A DNA stretch of 64,000 bases from Eubacteriaceae bacterium (GCA_017551505.1 JAFZLL010000051.1:1-64000), one strand, 5' to 3'. Positions 35,845 to 45,542 are shown, counted from the stretch's first letter. Numbers and translations: made by a program. Notes: generated by a model from the letters alone, not told the origin.

Positions 35845-38800
35845 ATGGCATTTAAAGAACTTGAGAAAGGAAACGTCAACGAGAACGAAAAACAGGTCAG
35901 CGAGTATTGGGACAAGATAGATATACTGAAACGAACGCTCGATGTCAGGGAAGGGAATCATAATTTCGTATTTTACGAAGGCCCGCCGACAGCAAATGGA
36001 AAGCCGGGCATCCATCACGTGCTGGCCAGAACACTGAAAGACGCCGTAAATAAATACCACACGATGACTGGATACAGAGTCGTACGCAAAGCCGGATGGG
36101 ATACTCACGGACTCCCTGTTGAGATCGAAGTGGAGAAGAAACTCGGCATGAGCGGGAAGGGGGATATCGAAAAATACGGTATCAGTGAATTCTGCGATAA
36201 ATGCCGTGAGTCTGTATTCTCCTACGAGGAGCTCTGGAGGAACATGACGAAGCGCATGGGGTATTTCATCGACCTCGACAATCCCTACATCACTCTGGAT
36301 AACGATTATATAGAGACCGAGTGGTGGATACTGAATCAGTTCTTCACAAAAGGCTTCATGTACGAAGGCTATAAGATCCTTCCTTACTGCCCCCGCTGCG
36401 GGACCGGACTTGCATCACACGAAGTAGCCCAGGGCTACAAAATGATAAAGAGCGACACTGTATATGTCCCGTTTAAGGTCAAGGACAAAGACGAGTATAT
36501 ACTTGCATGGACGACTACTCCGTGGACGCTGGCTGCCAACGTGGCTCTGTGCGTCAATCCCGGAGTAGATTATGTCAGGGCGGTAAATAACGGTAAGGTA
36601 TATATCCTTGCCGAAGCGCTCCTTGACACAGTCCTTACAGGCGAATACGAGGTCATCGGCCGCATGAAGGGGAGTGAGCTGGAGAATATGGAATATGAAC
36701 AGCTGATGCCTTTCGTGAAAGTTGATGGCAAGGCTTTCTACGTCACCCTGGGCGACTACGTTTCCACTGAAGACGGAACTGGAGTCGTACATATCGCACC
36801 GGCTTTCGGCGAGGATGACTTTGCTCTGGGACAGAAATACGGTCTTCCTGTCGTATGCCCTGTCGACCTGTCCGGAAAATACACCGAGACTCCCTGGGCG
36901 GGGATGTTCGTCATGGACGCTGACGAAAAGATCGTCGAATATCTTAAGAACGAAGGCAAACTGTATAAAAAGCAGAAGATGGAGCATAATTATCCTCACT
37001 GCTGGAGATGCAAGACTCCGTTGCTTTATTATGCGAAGCCGAGCTGGTATATCGCGACGACCAAGTACAAGGACGATATCATTGCCGCGAACAAAACAGT
37101 CAACTGGTTCCCGAGCTTCGTAGGTGAGAAGCGGTTCGGCAACTGGTTGGAAAACATGAAGGATTGGGCGATCTCCCGCAACCGCTATTGGGGCACGCCT
37201 CTGAATATCTGGAAGTGCTCATGCGGGCACGTCGAGTCCATAGGATCCCGCGAAGAACTTGTTTCCAAGGCTATCGAACCGATAGACATGACCATCGAGC
37301 TGCACAGACCCTATGTAGACGAAGTGCATATTAAATGCCCTGAATGCGGAGGAACGATGAGCAGGGTGTCCGACGTTATCGACTGCTGGTTCGATTCCGG
37401 AAGCATGCCTTTCGCTCAATACCATTACCCGTTCGGGGACAGCGCTGTCTTTGAGGACCAGTATCCGGCAGATTTCATCTGCGAAGGCATCGACCAGACG
37501 AGAGGGTGGTTCTATTCATTGCTGTGCATATCGACTTTCCTGAAGAACAGGGCGCCTTATAAGAATGTCCTGGTCAACGACCTTATCCTCGACAGCAACG
37601 GCCAGAAAATGAGCAAGAGCAAGGGCAATACTGTGGATCCCTTCGAGCTTTTTGATAAATACGGCGCAGACGCGCTCAGATGGTACCTGCTGTACGTTTC
37701 GCCTGCGTGGACGCCGACGAGATTCGATGAGGAAGGCCTGAAGGAGGTCATAAGCAAGTTCTTCACAACATTCAAGAATTCTTATTCGTTCTTTGCCCTC
37801 TATGCTAACGCTGACGGGATCAATCCGAAGGAATTTCTTGATACACCGCTGAAAGAGGACATTGACCTGTGGATGATGAGCGTCTATAACAGCCTCGTCA
37901 AGGAAGTTACAGCTGATATGGAGGAATACGACGCCACCAAGGCTGTTCGCGCCATCCAAGAATTCGTAAATGAAAATCTTTCCAACTGGTATATCCGCCG
38001 CAACAGGAGAAGATTCTGGGAAAGCGGATTGACGGAAAGCAAGAAAGCAGTATTCGCTGTGACCTATAAAGTGCTTGAAGGCGTATGCCGCCTTGCCGCA
38101 CCATTTGCACCTTATATCACAGAGGAGATATACAGGGATCTGACCGGGAATGAGAGCGTTCACTGCGCATCCTATCCGGTATCAGACCAGAGCATGATCA
38201 ATCCAGCCAGTGAGAAACGCATGGAAACAGTGCGTACTCTCGTCTCACTTGGCCGCAGCGCAAGAGAAGATGCCAAACTGAAAGTCAGGCAGCCTCTTCA
38301 GGAAGCTATCGTAGACGCTGCCCTGAAGCCCCAGATTGAGCAGATGATCGGGCTCATAGCCGAGGAACTCAATGTGAAGAATGTCGTCTTCAAGGATGAC
38401 CTTACTGATCTGATGGATTTCGTCATAAAGCCAGACTTTAAGGTCTGCGGTAAGCTGCTCGGGGCTAAGGTTAAGCTTCTGAGCCAGTATCTTGCAGGAT
38501 GCAACGCCCCTGAGCTTTTAAAGGACGTTTCCGACGGCGGTACAGCAGTGGTGAAATTGGACGGGGAGACAGTGAACGTGACCAAAGATATGCTGGATGT
38601 ACGTATCTCTGCAAAAGAAGGCTTTGACGTTCAGATGCAGAACAACCTGTTCATGGTGCTGAACACCAATCTTACAGATGAGCTTCTCAGCGAAGGGTAC
38701 GCCCGTGAGATCGTTTCTAAAGTCCAGCAGATAAGGAAGAACAGCGGTTATGACGTAAGCGACCGTATCGACCTGTTCATCTATTCGGGCGATACTATCA

Positions 38801-38934
38801 GTAAAGCCATTAAGGAGAACGAAGAGTATATTAAAGAGGAAACGCTTGCTTTATCCATCGTATTGGGCGAGACAGACGGGGAAAAAGTCAGCCTGAACGG
38901 ACAGGAAGCGGTAATAAAAACTGTCAGAAAATAG
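35845..38934 (+). CDS. ileS: Isoleucyl-tRNA synthetase (IleRS2, eukaryote-like type)
   Basis: Class Ia synthetase of 1029 residues. The first signature is GPPTANGKPGIHHVLART (HHVL instead of HIGH), the form found in the eukaryote-like IleRS2 branch; KMSKS appears as GQKMSKSKGN near residue 597. The editing domain includes LAWTTTPWTLAANVAL near 210. The C terminus lacks the cysteine zinc finger of the common bacterial type. IleRS2 enzymes are often naturally resistant to mupirocin; that is family knowledge, not shown here. The ATG at 35845 has GGAGG 6 bases upstream. It is controlled by the T-box leader. Confidence 0.97.
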   Translation: MAFKELEKGNVNENEKQVSEYWDKIDILKRTLDVREGNHNFVFYEGPPTANGKPGIHHVLARTLKDAVNKYHTMTGYRVVRKAGWDTHGLPVEIEVEKKLGMSGKGDIEKYGISEFCDKCRESVFSYEELWRNMTKRMGYFIDLDNPYITLDNDYIETEWWILNQFFTKGFMYEGYKILPYCPRCGTGLASHEVAQGYKMIKSDTVYVPFKVKDKDEYILAWTTTPWTLAANVALCVNPGVDYVRAVNNGKVYILAEALLDTVLTGEYEVIGRMKGSELENMEYEQLMPFVKVDGKAFYVTLGDYVSTEDGTGVVHIAPAFGEDDFALGQKYGLPVVCPVDLSGKYTETPWAGMFVMDADEKIVEYLKNEGKLYKKQKMEHNYPHCWRCKTPLLYYAKPSWYIATTKYKDDIIAANKTVNWFPSFVGEKRFGNWLENMKDWAISRNRYWGTPLNIWKCSCGHVESIGSREELVSKAIEPIDMTIELHRPYVDEVHIKCPECGGTMSRVSDVIDCWFDSGSMPFAQYHYPFGDSAVFEDQYPADFICEGIDQTRGWFYSLLCISTFLKNRAPYKNVLVNDLILDSNGQKMSKSKGNTVDPFELFDKYGADALRWYLLYVSPAWTPTRFDEEGLKEVISKFFTTFKNSYSFFALYANADGINPKEFLDTPLKEDIDLWMMSVYNSLVKEVTADMEEYDATKAVRAIQEFVNENLSNWYIRRNRRRFWESGLTESKKAVFAVTYKVLEGVCRLAAPFAPYITEEIYRDLTGNESVHCASYPVSDQSMINPASEKRMETVRTLVSLGRSAREDAKLKVRQPLQEAIVDAALKPQIEQMIGLIAEELNVKNVVFKDDLTDLMDFVIKPDFKVCGKLLGAKVKLLSQYLAGCNAPELLKDVSDGGTAVVKLDGETVNVTKDMLDVRISAKEGFDVQMQNNLFMVLNTNLTDELLSEGYAREIVSKVQQIRKNSGYDVSDRIDLFIYSGDTISKAIKENEEYIKEETLALSIVLGETDGEKVSLNGQEAVIKTVRK

Positions 38935-39079
38935 TCTTGCACGGGAAGATATATCGGCATCGTTCTTTTCTGTGCAGATCATCCATATGAAGGTTTTGCA
39001 GGACTGGCAATATGTTAACAGCCTGTGCCTGCAAATATAACTATACGGATACAATTTTATACAAAGGGGTCTAACTGAT

Positions 39080-40540
39080 ATGGATAATCCAAATTCAGGC
39101 AATAACAACGATTATACGATCAGGATCGTCGATCTGATCTGGTATATCCTCTCAAAATGGCGTTCTATCGTCATATCGATGCTGATCTTTGCGCTCACTG
39201 TGGCTGCGCTTGGCTACTGCATGAATGTAAAGACCAATAAATCGATGCGCACTAGAGAGTACTATATCCAGCGTCTGAATGAGTCATCAGAGCATTCACA
39301 GGAGGAGATAGAAAAACTCGATGTGCTGGCCAGGATCATCTCAAGGCACAATGAGCTGGTCGAAGGGCAGAATCAGTATTTCCAGAGTTCGATCTTAGCG
39401 CATATGGACTGGATGAATGTAGTGACTGCTACCTCTTCATATCGAGTGGATCTGAATACGAAAGCGGATATTGCCGAGCTCTATATTTTGGCGGACGCCT
39501 TCAGCAGCAGGCTCAATTCGGAAGAATTCCTCGCCGATGCTGCCGAAAAACTCGGAACTGAGCCTAAATATCTTGATGAGCTGTTCAGTACACGGTACGT
39601 TATACCTCAGCCTTCTTCATCCGTTGATAATTCCAACGGGTTCAAAACGGTGATAATCTATCTGAGTGTCAAGGGCATGGACCGCGAATTCTGCGATAAA
39701 GTGCTTGCGGAAGGAGATCGGATGGTAGACCAGATCAGCGGTGAACTCAGCAGTTCTGTCACGGAGAATACTGCAAGCTATATCCGAACGGTATTCAACA
39801 CTGTCAGGGATAAAAGTATAAGGGACGCTCAGCAAGAAGAAGAGAAATCATATAATGCACAGGTTACACAGGTGAACAATCTTCTGTCAGGGCTTACGAA
39901 AGCCGAAAAGCAGTATGTGGAAGCAATCGCGAAATTGTCAGAAGAACAGAGTGAAGAGCCTGTCCAATTCATCAATCGATTGGCAATTATAAAATACTTT
40001 GTTGTCGGCCTGATCCTTGGCGGGTTCGCCGGCGCAGCATTTCATGCCGCGATGTATGTTCTTGGAAATGCCGTCAGGAATCCGTTCGCCCTGGAGGACA
40101 TGCACGGGGTCAGGACTTATTTAAGGGAAGCAGATATCGGGAAACGCAGGTGGCCGGACGGAATAATATACAAGGCAAGATATAATCAGGACAAGGTATT
40201 TGAAAGCGGCAATCTATTCGAAATACTGGGAGCCGAACTGTCTGCACAGGCGAAAAAGGAAGGACTGAAAAAGATTCTGGTCACAGGGACAGAGCTCGCT
40301 GAAGAAGATGAGGAGCTCATCGACGGTCTTAGAGCATTCATGGCCGGAAATGGCGTTGAAGTGATCAGCGGTAAAGATATCATGTATTCTCAGGAGCTTA
40401 TCGAAGCTTCTGAGGACGCAGATGCCGCTGTGGTCATGGAAAGAGCAGGGCATTCCAACTATCATAAAGTGCAAAAGGAAATGGAATTCATGAAGTTCCA
40501 CAAGCTCCCTGTCCTGGCAGGGATCATGACGGTCGAATAA
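39080..40540 (+). CDS. Wzz-like membrane protein with a degenerate BY-kinase-like C-terminal domain
   Basis: 486 residues. The first transmembrane segment (about 28-47) and second (about 311-332) flank an extracytoplasmic helical/coiled-coil region, as in Wzz/YveK polysaccharide co-polymerases. The last 130 residues resemble the nucleotide-binding fold of bacterial tyrosine kinases: the strand KKILVTGTEL stands where the P-loop should be but has no GKS/T, and the VVMERAGHSNYHKVQKEM strand-helix matches their end. There is therefore probably no ATPase activity. No polysaccharide genes adjoin it. An AAGGGG site precedes the ATG. It is a single-gene unit closed by a terminator. Confidence 0.7.
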   Translation: MDNPNSGNNNDYTIRIVDLIWYILSKWRSIVISMLIFALTVAALGYCMNVKTNKSMRTREYYIQRLNESSEHSQEEIEKLDVLARIISRHNELVEGQNQYFQSSILAHMDWMNVVTATSSYRVDLNTKADIAELYILADAFSSRLNSEEFLADAAEKLGTEPKYLDELFSTRYVIPQPSSSVDNSNGFKTVIIYLSVKGMDREFCDKVLAEGDRMVDQISGELSSSVTENTASYIRTVFNTVRDKSIRDAQQEEEKSYNAQVTQVNNLLSGLTKAEKQYVEAIAKLSEEQSEEPVQFINRLAIIKYFVVGLILGGFAGAAFHAAMYVLGNAVRNPFALEDMHGVRTYLREADIGKRRWPDGIIYKARYNQDKVFESGNLFEILGAELSAQAKKEGLKKILVTGTELAEEDEELIDGLRAFMAGNGVEVISGKDIMYSQELIEASEDADAAVVMERAGHSNYHKVQKEMEFMKFHKLPVLAGIMTVE

Positions 40541-40580
40541 GTCGATTGTGCATCAGGTTGTCAAAGGACTGGATTCTTTA

Positions 40581-40611
40581 AGCGGCAGATTGCTTTCTGC
40601 CGCTCTTTTTT
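40581..40611 (+). terminator. Terminator after the Wzz-like gene
   Basis: GCGGCAGA (40582-40589) pairs with TCTGCCGC (40596-40603), followed by TCTTTTTT. Confidence 0.9.
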
Positions 40612-40754
40612 AAATAGTAAGATCCCCTTAGTTGCCTGTCGGATCATGATAGAGCGTGATGTCTGATTTTCATTTGCATAATAATATGACCTCCTGGTCT
40701 GCTTATATAGTATAATGAAAAAGGTATATGTTATAGATTCGAAAGGAAGAAGAA

Positions 40755-41189
40755 ATGAAGTACTTTATTTTCCAGAGGCAGAAGGATTCCGATCAGGAAT
40801 TCATAAGTGATTTCGATAATATGACTCTCACAGGCGAACTGAATGAAGCTCAGCAGGTCGCTGAAAACGAGCTTGAGTTCATTGATACAGCCTTTCTGCA
40901 TCAGCAGGGTTTTTTCGAGATGGATACCGATCTTCTGAAAGTGGCATTCGATCCGTCAAAATGGTATCGCCCGAACCTTAAGGGATTGAAACCGACGGGA
41001 AAGTCAGGCGATGCGGTCTTGGGGAATACCGGAATAACCGGTACTAAAAAGAATGCTTTCGGAAGCGACACGGAAACAAATCATCGGACAGTCAAAAGCT
41101 CCTCCGGCACCGGCGTTGGCCGCAGTTTCGGCCCAGGTGGGCGCGGTAAAGGCCCCGGTACCGGAAATCGCGGGGGCAGCAGAGGATAG
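40755..41189 (+). CDS. Hypothetical protein with a Gly/Ser-rich tail
   Basis: 144 residues. The first 90 residues are acidic and aromatic (YFIFQRQK, ELEFIDTAFLHQQGFFEMDTDLLKVAF), without signal peptide or membrane segments. The last 50 residues are low-complexity Gly, Ser, Arg and Thr. A GGAAG site precedes the ATG, and TATAAT about 45 bases upstream could be its -10 box. It ends 7 bases before the start of the methyltransferase gene. I do not recognise the family. Confidence 0.6.
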   Translation: MKYFIFQRQKDSDQEFISDFDNMTLTGELNEAQQVAENELEFIDTAFLHQQGFFEMDTDLLKVAFDPSKWYRPNLKGLKPTGKSGDAVLGNTGITGTKKNAFGSDTETNHRTVKSSSGTGVGRSFGPGGRGKGPGTGNRGGSRG

Positions 41190-41196
41190 TCGCGAA

Positions 41197-41865
41197 TTGA
41201 AACTGTTTTTAGAAGCCGTTTTCAAAGTCGCGTTCGGCTTTGCGATGCTGGCTGCCCTTCTGTTTGTGCCGGCAGGTACATTGAATTATCCGGGAGCTTG
41301 GCTGATGCTTGGCCTGCTTTTTGTCCCAATGATAATCATTGGCTCTGTTCTTTTCTTAAAAGCGCCAGATCTGCTCGCCAGGAGGCTGAATACCAAGGAA
41401 CAGAACGTGGCTCAGCGGAAGGTTTTAAGCTTTTCACTGGTTCTTTTCCCAGCTATGCTCATTCTGTCCGGTCTTGACTTCAGGTTCAGTATGTCTCGCC
41501 TCCCCGGCTGGATATCCCCTGTTGCCGGAACGGTGTTCCTGATCGGCTACCTGCTTTATGCCGAAGTCCTCAGGGAAAACGCATATCTGTCCAGAACTGT
41601 CGAGGTACAGCAAGGACAGAAGCTCATCGATAAAGGAGCATACGGAGTGGTCCGCCATCCGATGTACGCTGCCACGATATTGATGTTCGTCTCAATGCCG
41701 CTGGTCCTCGGCTCGTTTTGGGCTTTTCTGCTGATGCTCGTGTGCTACCCTGTGATCATAGCCTTCCGTATCAGGGATGAGGAAAAGACTCTTGCAGAGG
41801 GTCTCGAAGGCTATTTGGATTATATGAAAAGAGTGAAGTACAGGATATTGCCCTATATCTGGTAA
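41197..41865 (+). CDS. Isoprenylcysteine carboxyl methyltransferase-like membrane protein
   Basis: 222-residue membrane protein of the ICMT/PEMT superfamily. Five or six hydrophobic segments precede the SAM-binding signature GAYGVVRHPMYAA near residue 148, and the C-terminal part has RIRDEEKTLAEGLEGY, typical of the family. The TTG at 41197 is chosen because AGAGGA lies 10 bases upstream and because it gives the usual MKLFLEA-type N terminus; a frame start at 41053 would overlap the previous gene by 137 bases and has no site. Bacterial ICMT-like proteins methylate unknown substrates. It precedes the FGGY kinase by 21 bases. Confidence 0.8.
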   Translation: MKLFLEAVFKVAFGFAMLAALLFVPAGTLNYPGAWLMLGLLFVPMIIIGSVLFLKAPDLLARRLNTKEQNVAQRKVLSFSLVLFPAMLILSGLDFRFSMSRLPGWISPVAGTVFLIGYLLYAEVLRENAYLSRTVEVQQGQKLIDKGAYGVVRHPMYAATILMFVSMPLVLGSFWAFLLMLVCYPVIIAFRIRDEEKTLAEGLEGYLDYMKRVKYRILPYIW

Positions 41866-41886
41866 ATATACTGCAGGGAGGAGACA

Positions 41887-43458
41887 ATGGAGAATCCTTT
41901 GATACTTGCCTTTGACGTAGGCACGCAGAACGTTAGGGCGATGCTCATCGATAACCACGGAAATGTCGAGGATATCGAGAAAATAACCTACGATAGTCCT
42001 TATTATTCTAAGGAAACCGGCTGGGCTGAACAATCCTGCGATTATTATTGGGATAATATGTGTCATGCAAGCCGTGTCTTAAGGTCCAGGAACGAACAGG
42101 CTTATGCCTCCCGTCTGATAGGAGTGACGCTCACTGCTATACGCGATACGATAGTCTGCGTGGATAAAAAGTATGAACCGCTGAGGGATGCTATACTCTG
42201 GGTCGATAATCGCCAGACGGAATATGACAGGGATTTTCCTTTGTTCCTGAGGCTGATTTACAAGATCACGGGAATGTATAAGACTGCCTGTGCGCAGCGT
42301 GCTTCATCCGCCTGCAACTGGATCATGAATCACGAGAGTGAACTCTGGAAAAAGACGCATAAGCTGATGATGCTTCCTGGCTACCTCACCTGCCGTCTTA
42401 CGGGAAATCCGGCGGACAGCACCGCGAACATGATCGGACATATTCCCTTCGATGCCCGTACCTTCGACTGGATGAAAAAGGGAGACATCAAGCGCAAGGT
42501 CTTCGATATACCGAATTCAAAGCTGGTGGATCTGGTGGATCCCGGCAGTCTTCTTGGCGGAATCACCGGGGAGGCTTCTCTGGATACAGGCATACCGGAA
42601 GGCATGCCTGTCTATGCCACAGGCAGCGATAAGGGATGCGAAACGCTGGGACTTTCAGTGACATCCATGGAAAAGGCTTCCTTAAGCTTCGGTACTACGG
42701 CCACAGTGCAGATGACCACCAGGGATTATATCGAACCGCAGCGCTTTATCCCGCCTTTTCCTGCTGTTATCAAAGGCTTTGTGAACCCGGAGGTAGAGAT
42801 CAACAGGGGCTACTGGCTGGTAAACTGGTTCCTGAAGGAATTTGCCGAGGACAAGATTGAGGAAGCAAAGGAAAAAGGCGTAGACCCCGAAGATATCCTT
42901 AATTCACAGCTGAATGATGTGCCTCCCGGAAGCGGTGGCCTCATTTCCCAGCCATATTTTACTCCGGGTCTCAATAATCCTCTTGCGAAGGGTGCCGTCA
43001 TAGGTTTTTCGGACGATGTCACCAAGGCGCATCTTTACCGTTCGATCATAGAAGGCATCAATTTTGCCCTGATAGAAGGCCTGAAGAGCATTGAGAAGAG
43101 CGCCAATGTCAAGGTAACGGAGCTGTATGCCGCCGGAGGCGGATCAAAAAGCGATGAGATACTCCAGATCACTGCCGATATGTTCGGAAGACCGGTCAAG
43201 CGCATACAGACATCGGAGGCTGCCGGGCTCGGCGCGGCGATGATAGGTTTCAACGCCGCAGGGGTCTTTGAGAGCATCGAGGATGCCGTCGAGAAAATGG
43301 TCCACATAAAAGATACTTTTGAACCCGACGAGAAGGTTCATGAAATCTACGAAGCGCTGTATTCCGGTGTGTTCGTGAAGATCCTTGGCAGGCTGACCCC
43401 GCTTTATCAGAAAGAAAAAGAACTTGAACGCCGGTTTATGCCCGGGGAAGGAAAATAG
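41887..43458 (+). CDS. FGGY-family carbohydrate kinase
   Basis: 523-residue sugar kinase of the FGGY family (xylulokinase, glycerol kinase and relatives). The N-terminal phosphate loop is FDVGTQNVRAML, the substrate region has WVDNRQTEYD, ATGSDKGCETLG and a SFGTTATVQ phosphate-2 region lie in the middle, and the C-terminal domain has AAGGGSKSDEILQITADMF with the adenosine-binding glycines. GGAGG precedes the ATG. The substrate cannot be read from sequence. udk follows 3 bases after the stop. Confidence 0.88.
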   Translation: MENPLILAFDVGTQNVRAMLIDNHGNVEDIEKITYDSPYYSKETGWAEQSCDYYWDNMCHASRVLRSRNEQAYASRLIGVTLTAIRDTIVCVDKKYEPLRDAILWVDNRQTEYDRDFPLFLRLIYKITGMYKTACAQRASSACNWIMNHESELWKKTHKLMMLPGYLTCRLTGNPADSTANMIGHIPFDARTFDWMKKGDIKRKVFDIPNSKLVDLVDPGSLLGGITGEASLDTGIPEGMPVYATGSDKGCETLGLSVTSMEKASLSFGTTATVQMTTRDYIEPQRFIPPFPAVIKGFVNPEVEINRGYWLVNWFLKEFAEDKIEEAKEKGVDPEDILNSQLNDVPPGSGGLISQPYFTPGLNNPLAKGAVIGFSDDVTKAHLYRSIIEGINFALIEGLKSIEKSANVKVTELYAAGGGSKSDEILQITADMFGRPVKRIQTSEAAGLGAAMIGFNAAGVFESIEDAVEKMVHIKDTFEPDEKVHEIYEALYSGVFVKILGRLTPLYQKEKELERRFMPGEGK

Positions 43459-43461
43459 AAT

Positions 43462-44085
43462 ATGGAAGACAGACCACTGGTCATTGGCATCGCGGGAGGA
43501 AGCGGAAGCGGAAAATCCACGATCACAGAAAGGATAAAGGAACAGTTCCCTGACAATGTCGCTGTGATATGCCACGACAACTATTATAAATCCCATGACG
43601 ATATGCCGCTTGAAGACAGGGCGAAGATAAATTACGACCATCCGGACGCATTCGATACTTTCCTGATGGTAGAAGACCTAAAAAAACTGAAGGAATGGCA
43701 GACTGTCGAGATACCGACTTATTCATATATCGTACACAACAGGCTGGAGGAGACCATTACCGTGGAACCGAAGGATGTCATCCTTGCCGAAGGGATCCTG
43801 CTCTTCGAAGACGAGGCCATGCGCGACCTCATCGATATAAAGATCTTCGTGGATGCCCCTGCAGACCTGAGGTTTATACGAAGGATGCTTAGGGATGTCA
43901 ACGAGAGAGGCCGCACGCTCGACAGCGTGGTCAGCCAGTATATCACCACCGTCAAACCTATGCACGATAAGTTCGTCGAACCGACAAAGGATTTCGCCGA
44001 TATCATCGTCACCGGCGGAGGATTCAACGAAATCGCCATCGACATCATCTCATCCAAGGTCGCGGCGTGGGTCGGAAGGAAATAA
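43462..44085 (+). CDS. udk: Uridine kinase
   Basis: 207-residue uridine/cytidine kinase of pyrimidine salvage. The Walker A is GIAGGSGSGKST at about residue 11. CHDNYYKSHDDM near 32 and NYDHPDAFD near 50 are the typical uridine kinase motifs, followed by the PTYSYIVHNR substrate loop and the ILAEGILLFEDEAMRDL strand. GGAAGG precedes the ATG. It lies between the FGGY kinase and the M20 peptidase with very short gaps, so it is probably in an operon. Confidence 0.95.
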   Translation: MEDRPLVIGIAGGSGSGKSTITERIKEQFPDNVAVICHDNYYKSHDDMPLEDRAKINYDHPDAFDTFLMVEDLKKLKEWQTVEIPTYSYIVHNRLEETITVEPKDVILAEGILLFEDEAMRDLIDIKIFVDAPADLRFIRRMLRDVNERGRTLDSVVSQYITTVKPMHDKFVEPTKDFADIIVTGGGFNEIAIDIISSKVAAWVGRK

Positions 44086-44092
44086 GGGTGAT

Positions 44093-45535
44093 ATGTTGAC
44101 GGCATTATATATTTTTTCAGCGCTGATGGCGGCATTTCTGCTGGTCGTACTGGCGCGGGCCGCGATGTTCAGGCCCGTGCAGAAGCCTGCGGCAGGCGAA
44201 GAGGAAGTGGATATAGATCCGGACAGGACGGTAAATGACCTGAGGGAGATGGTGCGCTGCAAGACCGTTTCCTACACAGATGAATCCTTGGAGGATAAGA
44301 GCCAGTTCGACTCCTTTAAGGAGCTGCTCAAAAAACTGTATCCTGCAGTTAATGAACACGCAGAGCTGAGTTATCCTTCAAGGACCGGTATCCTATACCG
44401 CATCCGAGGCAAAAGCGGTTCTGCACACGCTGCGGTCTTCATGGCGCATTATGACGTCGTCCCGGCCGATGAGGGATCATGGGAAAAGCCTGCTTTCGAT
44501 GGGGTCATCGAGGATGGATTCCTGTGGGGCAGAGGAACACTGGATACCAAGACGACATTATGCGGAACGATGGAAGCTGCTGAATACCTACTGTCCAATG
44601 GATTTATTCCGGAAAACGATATCTATTTGGCCTTTTCCGGAGAAGAGGAGATTGCGGGTCCGACTGCTTCAGATATCGCAAAGTCTCTGAAGGCGGGCGG
44701 TGTGGAGATCGATTTCGTCATTGATGAGGGCGGCGCTGTCGTCGAAGGAGTATTCCCGGGTGTAAAAGGACCATGCGCGCTTGTCGGCATAAGTGAAAAG
44801 GGCATCATGGATGCGGAATTCCGCCTGAAATCCAGCGGTGGTCACGCATCAGCTCCTCCGGCGCATACTATAGTAGGTGAAATGGCCAAGGCCATATGCA
44901 ATATAGAGGACAATCCGTTCAGAATGCAGCTGACCAAGGCTGTTTCTGAAATGTTCGATACTCTCGGACGCCGATCGACCTTCCTTTACAGGATCATTTT
45001 CGCCAACTTATGGTGTTTCAGATGGGTGCTCGACATGATCTGCCGTAAGAGCGGAGGAGAGCTTAATGCGCTTGTGCGGACAACCGCGGCCTTCACCATG
45101 ACCAAGGGAAGTCTGGCTTCCAATGTCCTGCCGAACGAGGCGGTGGCGGTTGCGAATCTCAGGCTCTGCGGGGAGGATACCGCAGAGTCCGCGCTTGCTT
45201 ATCTGAGGGATAAGGCCGGCAACGACAAGATCGAGGTCAGCATGCTGCATGGCACAGACCCAAGCCCTGTTTCACTTACAGAAGGGCCGGCATGGGAAAA
45301 GCTCTGCAGAGCCATCTCTCAGACATGGAACGACGCTGTGATTTCACCTTATATGATGATCGCCGCAAGCGATTCACGTTATTACTCCCTGATAAGCGAT
45401 AAGGTCTACAGGTTCTCATGCATGGCTTTGTCCAAGGAGGAAAGGGGGCTCATCCATGGCAATAATGAGCGAATACCGCTGCAGAAGATCACCGAGACCG
45501 CAAAATTCTATGTTAGGCTTATAAAACAGTTCTAA
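44093..45535 (+). CDS. M20 family metallopeptidase with N-terminal membrane anchor
   Basis: 480 residues. An N-terminal transmembrane segment (about 4-24) is followed by an M20 peptidase like carboxypeptidase S/PM20D1. The zinc ligands and catalytic residues are in AHYDVVPA (His and Asp), WGRGTLDTK (Asp bridge), FSGEEEIAG (catalytic Glu and ligand) and IDEGGAV. The dimerisation lid starts near SSGGHASAP. The ATG at 44093 lies 7 bases after the udk stop; a longer frame from 43895 runs inside udk. The substrate may be an N-acyl amino acid or a small peptide. Confidence 0.88.
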   Translation: MLTALYIFSALMAAFLLVVLARAAMFRPVQKPAAGEEEVDIDPDRTVNDLREMVRCKTVSYTDESLEDKSQFDSFKELLKKLYPAVNEHAELSYPSRTGILYRIRGKSGSAHAAVFMAHYDVVPADEGSWEKPAFDGVIEDGFLWGRGTLDTKTTLCGTMEAAEYLLSNGFIPENDIYLAFSGEEEIAGPTASDIAKSLKAGGVEIDFVIDEGGAVVEGVFPGVKGPCALVGISEKGIMDAEFRLKSSGGHASAPPAHTIVGEMAKAICNIEDNPFRMQLTKAVSEMFDTLGRRSTFLYRIIFANLWCFRWVLDMICRKSGGELNALVRTTAAFTMTKGSLASNVLPNEAVAVANLRLCGEDTAESALAYLRDKAGNDKIEVSMLHGTDPSPVSLTEGPAWEKLCRAISQTWNDAVISPYMMIAASDSRYYSLISDKVYRFSCMALSKEERGLIHGNNERIPLQKITETAKFYVRLIKQF

Positions 45536-45542
45536 ACAGACG

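Noticed and set aside
41053-41865. Overlap of the ICMT-like gene with the preceding gene by 137 bases, or a programmed frameshift joining them
   Set aside because: A TTG at 41197 with AGAGGA 10 bases upstream gives the usual family N terminus and removes the overlap, so no frameshift is needed.
43895-44092. N-terminal extension of the M20 peptidase
   Set aside because: It is a shadow inside udk with Ser-rich chance composition; the ATG at 44093 gives a proper membrane anchor.
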